Shown here piece by piece: positions 24,919-34,803 of a DNA stretch of 49,042 nucleotides. Made by a program: the position numbers and the translations under genes. The notes beneath the pieces are model-generated. The model was not told the origin of the DNA. It ran no database searches and saw only the letters and a program-made list of their open reading frames with translations. Each line of letters starts with the position of its first letter. Position 1 is the stretch's first letter. Origin of the DNA: JALCLA01 sp965653565 (lineage in GTDB: Bacteria > Pseudomonadota > Gammaproteobacteria > Xanthomonadales > Xanthomonadaceae); the NCBI GenBank assembly GCA_965653565.1, contig CBFHAI010000031.1:1-49042 (forward strand). The letters run 5' to 3'.

Positions 24919-25599
24919 ATGCGTATCCTGCTGTCGGGTGTTGTGCTGTTCGTGTCGATGCTCGTTGCGCCGCCGGCCCACGCCGGCGTCGAAGAAAACG
25001 AGCGCGCCGCCAACGCGGTGGAAGTGCTCGACGAGATCATGAAGATGCCCGAGCAAGCGATTCCGTCGACGTTGCTGGAAAACGCGCACGCCATCGCGGT
25101 GATTCCGTCGGTAGTGAAGGCCGGACTGGTGGTCGGCGGGCGCCACGGCAAAGGGCTGATTTCGGTGCGGCGCGACGATGGCACCTGGAGCCATCCGAGC
25201 TATATGAAGCTCACCGGCGGCAGCATCGGCTTCCAGGCCGGAGTGCAGTCGACCGACGTGGTGCTGGTATTCCGCACCGCGCGCGGGGTCGACTCGATCG
25301 TGCACGGCAAGTTCACGCTCGGAGCGGACGCGGCCGTCGCCGCCGGCCCGGTGGGGCGCAGCGCGGAAGCCTCGACCGATGGCCAGCTGAAGGCCGAGAT
25401 CTATTCCTACTCGCGCTCGCGCGGCCTGTTCGCCGGGGTGGCGCTGGACGGGGCGGTGCTGTCGATCGATCACAACGCCAACGAGGCCGTCTACGGCCGC
25501 AACACCACCCCGCGCGCGGCGTTCGAAGGCCGCGTGGCGCAGGAAAGCGACGCCATCGTCGATTTCCGCGACCGCCTGGAGGAATACACGGCCCGCTGA
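24919..25599 (+). CDS. SYLF-domain lipid-binding protein (Ysc84-like)
   Basis: 226 residues. An N-terminal signal peptide ends A-P-P-A-H-A-G. The SYLF domain runs through most of the mature protein: I-P-S-T-L-L-E-N-A-H-A-I-A-V-I-P, V-G-G-R-H-G-K-G-L-I, G-G-S-I-G-F-Q-A-G and S-Y-S-R-S-R-G-L-F-A-G. The family binds phosphoinositides in eukaryotes; bacterial members are exported and poorly understood. CCGGAG serves as ribosome site, 11 bases before the ATG. Confidence 0.9.
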   Translation: MRILLSGVVLFVSMLVAPPAHAGVEENERAANAVEVLDEIMKMPEQAIPSTLLENAHAIAVIPSVVKAGLVVGGRHGKGLISVRRDDGTWSHPSYMKLTGGSIGFQAGVQSTDVVLVFRTARGVDSIVHGKFTLGADAAVAAGPVGRSAEASTDGQLKAEIYSYSRSRGLFAGVALDGAVLSIDHNANEAVYGRNTTPRAAFEGRVAQESDAIVDFRDRLEEYTAR

Positions 25600-25675
25600 A
25601 CCGTGCCGGGAGTGACATACGCCTGCGCGCCGGGTGCGCTATCCTCGTTCGTCTGATTTCATCGAGGTGATCGCC

Positions 25676-25891
25676 ATGGGCGCATGGAGTATCTGGCATT
25701 GGCTGGTGGTGCTGGTCGTGGTGGTGCTGCTGTTCGGCACCAAGAAGCTGCGCAACGTCGGCTCCGACCTCGGCAGCGCGATCAAGAGCTTCCGCAAGGG
25801 CCTGCAGGAAGAAGAACCGTCCAAGCTCGAGTCCGAGCGCAAGGACGAAGCCGCTGCGCGCACCGAAAACGTGCGCGAGCGCAGCGAATAA
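25676..25891 (+). CDS. tatA: Sec-independent translocase subunit TatA
   Basis: 71 residues: a single N-terminal transmembrane helix (about 6-20), the F-G-T-K-K-L hinge, then an amphipathic helix (N-V-G-S-D-L-G-S-A-I-K-S-F-R-K-G) and a charged tail. This is the standard TatA/E form that makes the variable pore for folded Tat substrates. GAGGTGATCGCC precedes the ATG, and a TATCCT -10 box lies at 25640-25645. There is no N-terminal extension needing rhomboid cleavage. First gene of tatABC. Confidence 0.95.
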   Translation: MGAWSIWHWLVVLVVVVLLFGTKKLRNVGSDLGSAIKSFRKGLQEEEPSKLESERKDEAAARTENVRERSE

Positions 25892-25905
25892 CGGAAAGCC
25901 CGCTG

Positions 25906-26283
25906 ATGTTCGACGTCAGCCTCATCGAGCTGGCGGTGATCGCGCTGGTGGCGTTGCTGGTTCTCGGGCCGGAAAAGCTGCCGCGCGCGGCCCGTACCGT
26001 CGGTCTGTACGTGCGCAAGGCCAAGCAGAGCTGGTATTCGGTGCGCAGCGAAATCGAGCGCGAGCTGGCTGCCGACGAGCTCAAGCGCAGCCTCAAGCAG
26101 ACCGAGGAAACCGTGCGCAACGCCGCGCGCCTGGGCCTGGATGATCCGCTCCGCATGTCGGCGGCCGCCTCGGCCGGCGCCATCGAGCCGGCGCAGACGA
26201 TCGCCACCGAGCAGCGCATCGAGGCCGCCGAGTCGATCCCGCCACCGCGTCCGGCCTCGCGCGACGAATCGCCTGCGCCATGA
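25906..26283 (+). CDS. tatB: Sec-independent translocase subunit TatB
   Basis: 125 residues starting M-F-D-V-S-L-I-E-L, with the E8 and L-G-P-E-K-L-P hinge typical of TatB. One transmembrane helix (6-20) is followed by a long amphipathic and charged helix (about 27-80) and a Pro/Glu-rich tail. TatB works with TatC to recognise twin-arginine signal peptides. It lies 14 bases after tatA and overlaps tatC by 4 bases. Confidence 0.95.
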   Translation: MFDVSLIELAVIALVALLVLGPEKLPRAARTVGLYVRKAKQSWYSVRSEIERELAADELKRSLKQTEETVRNAARLGLDDPLRMSAAASAGAIEPAQTIATEQRIEAAESIPPPRPASRDESPAP

Positions 26284-27041
26284 ACGCGCCCGTCGAAGAA
26301 GTCGAAGAGCGCGAGCAATCCTTCCTCTCGCATCTGGTCGAACTGCGCGCGCGATTGCTGCGCGCGGTGCTGGCCGTGATGGGCGTGTTCGTCTGCCTGA
26401 TCCCGTTCGCCAACCGCATCTACGCGGTGCTGGCCGAGCCGCTGTTGTCGAAGCTGCCCGACGGCGCGCAGATGGTGGCGATCGATGTCGCCAGCCCGTT
26501 CTTCGCGCCGATCAAGCTGGCGTTTTTCGTGGCGCTGATGATCGCGATGCCGATGGTGCTGTACCAGGCCTGGGCCTTCGTCGCGCCGGGGCTTTACCGG
26601 AACGAACAGAAACTGGCGCGGCCGCTGCTGGTATCGGCGACGCTGCTGTTCTACACCGGCTGCGCCTTCGCCTATTACCTGGTGCTGCCGGTGGTATTCG
26701 GTTTCCTCACCGGCGTGGCGCCGGAAGGCGTGGCGGTGATGACCGACATCAGCCGCTACCTGGATTTCGTGCTGGTGATTTTCCTGGCCTTCGGTTTCAG
26801 CTTCGAAGTGCCGGTGGCCGTCGTGATTCTCGAGGCGCTCGGCTGGGTCACGCTGGAACAGCTGAAGGCGGCGCGCAGTTATGTGATCGTCGCGGCCTTC
26901 ATCGTGGCGGCGCTGATCACGCCGCCCGATGTGGTATCGCAGCTGATGCTGGCGATCCCGATTTGCATCCTGTACGAATTCGGCCTGATCGCCGCGCGCA
27001 TGCTCGCGCGCCGCACGACCGAGCCGGCGGACGCGGCCTGA
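26280..27041 (+). CDS. tatC: Sec-independent translocase subunit TatC
   Basis: 253 residues with six hydrophobic segments. The N-terminus has S-F-L-S-H-L-V-E-L-R-A-R-L and the first periplasmic loop includes F-F-A-P-I-K. Further markers are P-M-V-L-Y-Q-A-W-A-F-V-A-P-G-L and F-G-F-S-F-E-V-P-V. These are hallmark TatC segments that bind the RR signal peptide. The ATG overlaps the tatB stop (ATGA). It closes the tatABC operon. Confidence 0.97.
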   Translation: MNAPVEEVEEREQSFLSHLVELRARLLRAVLAVMGVFVCLIPFANRIYAVLAEPLLSKLPDGAQMVAIDVASPFFAPIKLAFFVALMIAMPMVLYQAWAFVAPGLYRNEQKLARPLLVSATLLFYTGCAFAYYLVLPVVFGFLTGVAPEGVAVMTDISRYLDFVLVIFLAFGFSFEVPVAVVILEALGWVTLEQLKAARSYVIVAAFIVAALITPPDVVSQLMLAIPICILYEFGLIAARMLARRTTEPADAA

Positions 27042-27066
27042 GGGTCGCGTCCGCCCTTTCAGCGGA

Positions 27067-27849
27067 TCAGACTTCCACGCTCGGCGGCACCGGCGGCGTG
27101 GCCGGCGGGATTTCCTGCGTGATGTCCTGGCGGTAGACCTGACGCCAGGCGAGGTAGGCGGCCACCGACAGCACCGGCGTGGCCACCGTCACCAGCAGCA
27201 GCGGCCCGATGAGCGGGATCAGGCTCAGGATGCCGCCGCCGACGATGAAGATCAGCAGCACGATGCCAAGATAAACCAGCAGCGCGCCGATGTTGGCGAT
27301 GACGGCCTGCGCGCTGTCTTTCATTGAGGCGATCGGATCGGTGGCTTCGAGCATCACGCGCGGCGTGGCGAAGAAAGTCAGCGCGTAGCAGACGGCGCCG
27401 ACGGCCAGGGCGATCACTAAAAACAGCAGTCCGCCAACGCCCAGCGCCGCGCCCAGCGCGTTGGCATTCGACGAGCCCGATGCGCCCGCGCCGAGCAGCG
27501 CGCCGCCCAGCAGCACCACGCCCAGGATGCCGAGGATCACCACCGCGGCCACCGCCGGCAGGCACAGCATGATCATCTTGCCGATCTTGCCCGGCTCGTT
27601 GAAAGCCTGGAACAGATGCTTGAAATCGGCCTTGCGGCCCGATTGCTCCTCGCGCGCGGCGTACATGATGCCGCCGTACAGCGCCGGGCTCAGGATCAGC
27701 AGCGCCAGGCCGCCGATGATCGGCAACATCGACACCACGCCGATCACCAATCCCATCAGCGCGAACGGTGCCGGATTCTTCATGATCAGGTTCACCGACT
27801 CGGTGAGCCAGGTAAGGCCGCTGCCGGCCGGGACTTTCTGGAACGCCAT
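27067..27849 (-). CDS. BPSS1780-family membrane protein
   Basis: 260 residues from M-A-F-Q-K-V-P-A-G, preceded by GGAGAGAG. It has about five or six hydrophobic segments rich in Gly/Leu/Val. Family-like features are W-L-x(4)-N-L-I near the N-terminus (about 14-24) and Y-A-A-R-E-E-Q-S-G-R-K, with P-R-V-M-L-E-A-T-D-P-I-A-S-M-K-D-S in the cytoplasmic loop. BPSS1780/YciC-like proteins are inner-membrane proteins of unknown role. A TATGCT -10 candidate lies at 27900-27895 on this strand. Confidence 0.85.
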   Translation of the reverse strand: MAFQKVPAGSGLTWLTESVNLIMKNPAPFALMGLVIGVVSMLPIIGGLALLILSPALYGGIMYAAREEQSGRKADFKHLFQAFNEPGKIGKMIMLCLPAVAAVVILGILGVVLLGGALLGAGASGSSNANALGAALGVGGLLFLVIALAVGAVCYALTFFATPRVMLEATDPIASMKDSAQAVIANIGALLVYLGIVLLIFIVGGGILSLIPLIGPLLLVTVATPVLSVAAYLAWRQVYRQDITQEIPPATPPVPPSVEV

Positions 27850-28159
27850 GTCTCTCTCTCCGTGGGTTTGACCGTGGGACTTTTCTTGGGGGCCAGCATA
27901 ACGGGCTGCCGGGTTACGGAACACGTCCGCTGCGTGCGACACAAGTGACGAAAAGGTGTGCGCAGGGCGGACGCGCGCCGGTCGCAACCCGTCAAAATTT
28001 CGTGGCGAGCCTTCCGCCCGTTGGTCGTGAGCCCCAAACAGCTCGTCGTGAGCCAGTGAACCGCTCGTGGTGAGCCTGTCGAACCACCGGCGTCGCGCGG
28101 CCGGGCACCAACGGCCTCCGGTTCCTCTGACTACATGCAGGCCTTGCGCGGGCTCCGCG
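27850..28159. other. 310-bp intergenic region
   Basis: It lies between the BPSS1780-type gene and the end of the PilB-like gene, both on the minus strand. It contains the likely promoter of the former (-10 TATGCT at 27900-27895) and a tandem repeat cluster at 28019-28085. No ORF of credible size and no U-tract terminator is seen. Confidence 0.6.
28019..28085. repeat. three tandem 22-23 bp degenerate units
   Basis: Units at 28019-28040, 28041-28062 and 28063-28085 share the core (C/G)TCGT(C/G)GTGAGCC followed by a spacer and AACC or AACA. The third contains GTGAGCCTGTCGAACCAC, a word seen as a dispersed intergenic repeat in many GC-rich proteobacteria. GTGGT and ACCAC at its ends can pair as a small hairpin. 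Confidence 0.7.
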
Positions 28160-30007
28160 CTACTCGGAAGTCGGCAGCACGGTCAGCACTTCTTCGACCG
28201 TGGTCAGGCCCATCACCACTTTCTCGGCGCCCGCCATGCGCAGCGGCCGCAGGCCTTCGCCGACCGCCGCGCGAGTGAACGCCGCGAGATCCAGGTCGGG
28301 CTTGATCAGGCTGCGCAGCAGCGGCGAAATCGGCAGCAATTCATAAATGCCGACGCGCCCGAGGAAACCGGTGCGCCGGCATTCGAGACAACCGACCGGC
28401 CCGTAGCCCGTGGTCGGCGGCGGCGGTGCGTGATGCCGATCGACCAGCGAATACCAGGCGGCCGGTTCGACATCGCGCGGCTGCTTGCAGTGCGGGCACA
28501 GCGTGCGCACCAGACGCTGCGCCAGCACGCCGCTCAAGGTCGAGCCGATCAGATAATGCGGCACGCCCAGATCGAGCAGGCGCGTGATCGCCGACGCCGC
28601 ATCGTTGGTGTGCAGGGTCGACAGCACCAGATGCCCGGTCAGCGACGCCTGCACCGCCATCTGCGCGGTGTCGAGGTCGCGGATTTCGCCGATCATGATG
28701 ATGTCCGGATCCTGGCGCAGCAGCGTGCGCACGCCGCTGGCGAAATCCAGATCGATCTGGTGATGCACCTGCATCTGGTTGAATTCGGTCGCGATCATTT
28801 CGATCGGATCTTCGACCGTGCAGACATTCACGTCCGGCGTCGCCAGCCGCTTGAGCGTCGAATACAGCGTCGTCGTCTTGCCCGAGCCGGTCGGGCCGGT
28901 CACCAGCACGATGCCGTGCGGACGATTGACGATGGCGTTCCAGCCCTCGGCTTCGTCGTGGCTGAAGCCGAGTTGTTCGATCGACTTGAGCGCCGTGTCC
29001 GGATCGAAAATGCGCATCACGCATTTCTCGCCGAAGGCGGTCGGCATCGTCGACAGACGCATTTCCACTTCGCGCCCGCCCGGCGAACGCGTCTTGATGC
29101 GGCCATCCTGCGGCCGCCGCCGCTCGGCCAGATCCATGCGCCCGAGCACCTTGATGCGGCTCACCACGCCCGACATCACCGGCGTGGGCAATTCGAACAC
29201 CTTGTGCAGCACGCCATCGATGCGGAAACGCATCTTGCTGACGTCGCGCCGCGGCTCCAGATGGATGTCGGAGGCGCGCTGCTCGTAGGCGTACTGCAGC
29301 AGCCAATCGACGATGTGCACGATGTGCTTGTCGTCGGCGCCGACTTCGCCCGACCGGCCGAGTTCGACCAGCTGCTCGAAACTTGGTAGCGAACCGGGCG
29401 GACCCTCGTCGCGCGCATTCTTCGCGCCGCGCACCGAGCGGGTGACGCCGAAGAATTCCATCGTGTAGCGATGCAGATCGAGCGGGCTGGTGACCACCAG
29501 TTCGATCTCGCGGCGCAGCAGCTTGGTCAGGTCCGGCAGCCAGCGCGTATCGGTGGGCTCGCTGGTGGCGAACACGATGCGGGTGGCGTCCACCGACACC
29601 GGCAGGATGCGATGACGCTGCGCGTACTGATGCGAGATCAGCGCGGTGACCGACGGCACGTCGATGCGGGTCGGGTCGATGCGCAGATACGGATGCCCGG
29701 TTTCCTGCGCCAGCCATTCGGTCAGGCGTTCGAGCGTCAGTTCGGCGCCCGGACGCTGCGGATTGGGAAGTTTGAGATTGGCCAGCAGCACCAGTGGATG
29801 CACGTCGCTGGCGGTGCGTTGCTCGCGGATCGTCAACTTGGCGCGCGCCGCATCGGTGGCCTGCAGCAGCCCGTCTTCGATCAGCGCCAGCATCAGGCGC
29901 TCGAGTTCGATGCGGCGTCCGGCCGGCAGTCGCGACCGGCGCGCGGACGGTCCGCTCGACGGCGCGGCGGGCGAGGCGCGGCGCGAAGCATCCCGCGAAA
30001 CATCCAT
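28160..30007 (-). CDS. GspE/PulE/PilB-type secretion or pilus ATPase
   Basis: 615 residues from M-D-V-S-R-D-A-S-R. The N-terminal MshEN-like region (about 60-180) precedes the ATPase domain with R-A-S-D-I-H-L-E-P, Walker A G-P-T-G-S-G-K-T-T-T, Asp box G-E-I-R-D-L-D-T-A and His box S-T-L-H-T-N-D-A. A zinc tetracysteine follows (C-P-H-C and C-L-E-C). Such ATPases drive type IV pilus or type II secretion assembly. No pil or gsp core genes are adjacent, so it is an orphan here. It is divergent from glyQ, with 75 bases between starts. Confidence 0.92.
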   Translation of the reverse strand: MDVSRDASRRASPAAPSSGPSARRSRLPAGRRIELERLMLALIEDGLLQATDAARAKLTIREQRTASDVHPLVLLANLKLPNPQRPGAELTLERLTEWLAQETGHPYLRIDPTRIDVPSVTALISHQYAQRHRILPVSVDATRIVFATSEPTDTRWLPDLTKLLRREIELVVTSPLDLHRYTMEFFGVTRSVRGAKNARDEGPPGSLPSFEQLVELGRSGEVGADDKHIVHIVDWLLQYAYEQRASDIHLEPRRDVSKMRFRIDGVLHKVFELPTPVMSGVVSRIKVLGRMDLAERRRPQDGRIKTRSPGGREVEMRLSTMPTAFGEKCVMRIFDPDTALKSIEQLGFSHDEAEGWNAIVNRPHGIVLVTGPTGSGKTTTLYSTLKRLATPDVNVCTVEDPIEMIATEFNQMQVHHQIDLDFASGVRTLLRQDPDIIMIGEIRDLDTAQMAVQASLTGHLVLSTLHTNDAASAITRLLDLGVPHYLIGSTLSGVLAQRLVRTLCPHCKQPRDVEPAAWYSLVDRHHAPPPPTTGYGPVGCLECRRTGFLGRVGIYELLPISPLLRSLIKPDLDLAAFTRAAVGEGLRPLRMAGAEKVVMGLTTVEEVLTVLPTSE

Positions 30008-30050
30008 GGCTGGACCCGGCTGAGCGCGGCTTCCCGCCGCGGGGCACCCG

Positions 30051-30056
30051 TATACT
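30051..30056 (+). promoter_or_regulatory. -10 element (TATACT) of glyQS
   Basis: TATACT lies 26 bases before the glyQ ATG in the gap shared with the divergent ATPase gene. It is one base from the consensus. The -35 region is unclear. Confidence 0.5.
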
Positions 30057-30082
30057 AGCGCGCTTCGCAACAGCCGCTCTGC

Positions 30083-30996
<914 letters not shown>

Positions 30997-31000
<4 letters not shown>

Positions 31001-33180
31001 TGGCCGCCGCGAAACAGCATCTGCTGATCGAACTGGGCACCGAGGAACTGCCGGTCAAGGCACTGCCCGGCCTGGCCGAAGCCTTCCTGCTCGGCGTGCG
31101 GCTCGGGCTCGAAAAGCGCGGCATCGCGTTCGACAAGAACGGCGTGCGCAGCTACTACACGCCGCGCCGGCTTGCGGTGTCGATCACCGGCGTCGCCGCG
31201 CGCCAGCCGGAACAGCGCAGCGAAGTGCTCGGGCCTTACGTCAACATCGCGCTCGGCGCCGATGGCGAGCCGACGCCCGCGCTGAAAGGCTTCGCGCAGA
31301 AGAACGGCATCGAGTGGACGCAGCTGGCGCGCAGCACCGATGCGAAAGGCGAACGCTTCGTGCATCGCGCGGTGAAGCCGGGCGCCGACACCACGGCGCT
31401 GCTGCCGGAAATCCTGCTCGAAGCGATCAAGGTGATGCCGATTCCCAAGCCGATGCGCTGGGGCGACCACGAGTTCGCTTTCGCGCGGCCGCTGCACTGG
31501 CTGGTGCTGCTGTTCGGCGGCGAGATCGTGCCGGCCGAATTGTTCGGCATCAAATCCGACCGCATCAGCCGCGGCCATCGCTTCCATCACACCAAGCCGG
31601 TGTGGATTCCGGAACCGGCGGTGTATGTGGAGGCGCTGCGCGCCGCGCACGTGCTGGTCGACGCCGACGAGCGCCGCAAGCGCATCCGCGACGATGTCGA
31701 AAACGTCGCTCGCAAAGCCGGTGGGCAGGCACGCATCGACGAAGGCATCCTGGCCGAAGTGAACTGCCTCACCGAATGGCCGAAAGCGATCCTCGGCAGC
31801 TTCGAGCGCGACTTCCTCGCCGTGCCGCAGGAAGCGCTGATCGCGACCATGGAAGCCAATCAGAAATTCTTCCCGGTGCTCGATGCGGCCGGAAAACTCA
31901 CCGAGAAATTCATCGGTGTGGCGAACATCGCGTCGAAGGACGAGGCGCAGATCCGCCAGGGTTACGAACGCGTGATCCGTCCGCGTTTTGCCGATGCCAA
32001 ATTCTTCTTCGATGAAGATCGCAAGCAGGGCCTGGCGGCGATGAATGACGGCCTGCAGAGCGTCACTTATCAGCAGAAGCTCGGCACGGTCGCCGACAAG
32101 GTGCGGCGCGTCGCCGCGCTGGCCGAAACGCTCGCCGCCCCGGTCGGGGTCGATGCATCGCAGGCGCGTCGCGCCGCGGAACTGGCGAAAGCCGATCTGC
32201 AATCGCGCCTGGTCAACGAGTTTCCGGAATTGCAGGGCATCGCGGGTCGCTATTACGCGGCCGATGCCGGCGAAGCGGCCGAAATCGCGGCGGCGATCGA
32301 CGAGGCCTACATGCCGCGTTTCGCCGGCGATGCGGTGGCGCCGTCGAAACTCGGCCAGATGCTCGCCATCGCCGAACGCATCGACACACTGGCCGGTGGT
32401 TTCGTCGCCGGCCTCAAGCCGACCGGCAACAAGGATCCGTTCGCGTTGCGCCGCAACGCGCTGGGACTGGCGCGCACGCTGATCGAAGCCGGCCTCGAAC
32501 TGGATCTGGGCGCGGTGCTCGAAACGGCGGTCGAAGCCAACGATATGTCGGTGACGATCGCCCGTTCGCGCACGCGCCAGGACGCACGCGAAACCGCAGA
32601 AGCAGCCGGTGTGACGACGGTCGGCGCGGTCGTGGGCGCCGTGTTCCCCGCGCCCGCGGCGGTGGCCGCCGAAATCCTCGCCTTCGTGCAGGAACGGCTT
32701 CGCGCCTACTACGCCGATCAGGGCGTGACGGCGCTGCAGTTCGATGCGGTGGCGAGCGTCGAGCCCAGAACGCTGCCGGATTTCGATCACCGCCTGAAAG
32801 CCGTGCAGGCTTTTGCGAAACTGCCCGAAGCCGAGGCGCTCGCTGCGGCCAACAAACGCATCCGCAATATCCTGAAGAAAACCGACGAAGCGATCCCGGC
32901 CAAGATCAACAACACCGCGCTCGTCGAAACCGCCGAACTCGCGCTCGCCGGCGCGTTGGCGAAAGCCGAGAAGGACAGCGAAGCCGCGCTCGAATCGCGC
33001 GACTACGTCACCGTGCTCAAGCGGCTTGCGCAGTTGCGCGCCCCGGTCGATGCGTTCTTCGACAAGGTGATGGTGATGGCCGACGACGCCGCGCTGCGCC
33101 GCAATCGTCTGGCCTTGCTCAAACGTTTGTCGGATCGTTTCCTGGCCGTGGCGGATATTTCGCAACTGTCCGCCGGCTAG
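30997..33180 (+). CDS. glyS: glycine--tRNA ligase beta subunit
   Basis: 727 residues (family about 690-730). The N-terminus L-I-E-L-G-T-E-E-L-P is diagnostic, followed by Y-Y-T-P-R-R-L-A-V and the M-E-A-N-Q-K-F-F-P segment. An HD-like region and a C-terminal DALR anticodon-type domain end with V-M-V-M-A-D-D and R-L-A-L-L-K-R-L. The beta subunit recognises tRNA-Gly. The ATG overlaps glyQ (ATGA). It converges with the flavoprotein reductase, with 9 bases between the stops. Confidence 0.97.
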
Positions 33181-33189
33181 CGCCGCGGT

Positions 33190-34803
33190 TCAGTAGACGT
33201 CGCGGCGATAGCGTCCGGCGTCGAGCAGCGCATCGACGCGCCCGTCGCCCAGCGTTTCGCGCAGCACGGCATCGACACCCGGCGCCATGCCTTCGAGGCT
33301 GCCGCACACATAGATCGACGCGCCGTCGTCGATCCATTGGTGCAAGTCGGTGGCGGCTTCGCGCAAGCGATGTTGCACGTAGGTTCGCGCCGCCGTGTCG
33401 CGCGACCAGGCGTAGTCGACGCGCGCCAACTTGCCCTCGGCCTGCCAGCGCGAAACTTCGTCGCCGTAGAACGCATCGTGCGCCGCGTTGCGTTCGCCGA
33501 ACAGCAGCCAGTTGCGATGGCGCTGCCGGTCGATGCGTTCGCGCAGCAGGGCGCGCAGTCCGGCGATGCCGCTGCCGTTGCCGATCAGGATCAACGGCCG
33601 CGCATCGTCGTCGAGACGGAACGACGGGTTGGCACGCAGCCGAACATCGATACGCGCACCGAGTGGCGCATGCTGCGTCAGCCAGCCGGCGCCGAGGCCG
33701 AGCGTGCCATCGGGCCGACGCAGTTGCCGCACCAGCAGATGCAAGGCGCCGTCGGCCGGAATCGACGCGATCGAATATTCGCGATGCGGCAGCGCGGCGA
33801 GCGTGGCGATCCACTCGGAAATCTCGCGGCCGCGAACGGATTCGGGGGCCGGCAGGCGGCAGCGCGACAGGCGTGTTTCGAGCGTTTCGTCGCCGTCGAT
33901 TCGCATCGTGCCCACGAGAGCCGCAGCGTCGAGGAATTCCTGCACCGCCGCGACGGCATTGCGCGGACCGATTTCGGCGATGTCGCCCGCTTTCCAGTCC
34001 ATTTCGGCCGGATTTCCGGGCTGCAATTCGATATGGAACACCGCGCCGCCCGCGCTTCCGGGGTTCAAGTGCCGTCGCTGCGACAGCGTCCATGCCGAAT
34101 AGCTCGGCGCTTGCCAGTCGGGCAGGTCGGCGGCGCCGCTGATCTGGCCGAGGTGATGCTGCCAGTGGCGCAGCGCGCCTTCGTCGCCGTTGTCGACTTC
34201 CACCAGATCGAACAACGGTTGCGCGCCGCAGTGGCGCAGCCAGGCGTCGAGGCGATGGCCGAAGGCGCAGAAGTTCGCGTACTCGCGGTCGCCGAGCGCG
34301 AGAATGCCGTAGCGCAGATTCGGCAGCGCCACCTCGTTCGACATCAGCTCGCGCACGAAACGCGCGGCATGGTCGGGTGCGTCGCCTTCGCCCGTCGTGC
34401 TGACGACGAACAACAGCCGCGTCGCCTTCGACAAGGTGTCGCGATCGAGCCGCGCAAGCGACATCGCATGTGACGGCAAACCGGCGTCGCACAGCGCCGT
34501 CGCCGTGCGCCGTGCCCACTGCTCGCCGACGCCGGTCTGGCTCGCGAACCAGACCGGCAGCGCATCGGCGATATCAACCGATCCGCGCGCATTCGCGCGT
34601 CGCCGGCGCACGCTGACCGACGCGACAAAAGCCGAGTAGCCGAGCAGCGCGGCACCGGCCGCCAGCCAGCGCGAGGCATCCGACGTCAGCGACCAGGCTT
34701 GCGTCTGCGTCGAGACCAGCCACGCCGCGATCGAACCGAGCAGCGCCAGCACGCCGGCGTTGGCGAGCGCATCCTTAGTAATGCCGGATCGCGCGGTGCT
34801 CAT
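33190..34803 (-). CDS. membrane-anchored flavodoxin/FAD/NADPH reductase (sulfite-reductase-alpha/CPR-like)
   Basis: 537 residues. Two N-terminal transmembrane helices (about 12-30 and 46-64) anchor a cytoplasmic diflavin module. The flavodoxin domain (about 83-220) has the FMN loop A-S-Q-T-G-V-G-E-Q and S-T-T-G-E-G-D-A. The FAD domain has R-E-Y-S-I-A-S-I, and the NADPH domain has G-N-G-S-G-I-A-G and Y-V-C-G-S-L-E-G-M. The C-terminus ends in an aromatic (Y), as in cytochrome P450 reductase. It should pass electrons from NADPH to a membrane partner, here most likely the PepSY protein. Last gene of the iron cluster; its ATG overlaps the apbE stop. Confidence 0.88.
   Translation of the reverse strand: MSTARSGITKDALANAGVLALLGSIAAWLVSTQTQAWSLTSDASRWLAAGAALLGYSAFVASVSVRRRRANARGSVDIADALPVWFASQTGVGEQWARRTATALCDAGLPSHAMSLARLDRDTLSKATRLLFVVSTTGEGDAPDHAARFVRELMSNEVALPNLRYGILALGDREYANFCAFGHRLDAWLRHCGAQPLFDLVEVDNGDEGALRHWQHHLGQISGAADLPDWQAPSYSAWTLSQRRHLNPGSAGGAVFHIELQPGNPAEMDWKAGDIAEIGPRNAVAAVQEFLDAAALVGTMRIDGDETLETRLSRCRLPAPESVRGREISEWIATLAALPHREYSIASIPADGALHLLVRQLRRPDGTLGLGAGWLTQHAPLGARIDVRLRANPSFRLDDDARPLILIGNGSGIAGLRALLRERIDRQRHRNWLLFGERNAAHDAFYGDEVSRWQAEGKLARVDYAWSRDTAARTYVQHRLREAATDLHQWIDDGASIYVCGSLEGMAPGVDAVLRETLGDGRVDALLDAGRYRRDVY

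Noticed and set aside
25676..25891. TatA as a rhomboid substrate, as in Providencia
   Set aside because: This TatA begins directly at its transmembrane helix and has no inhibitory N-terminal extension.
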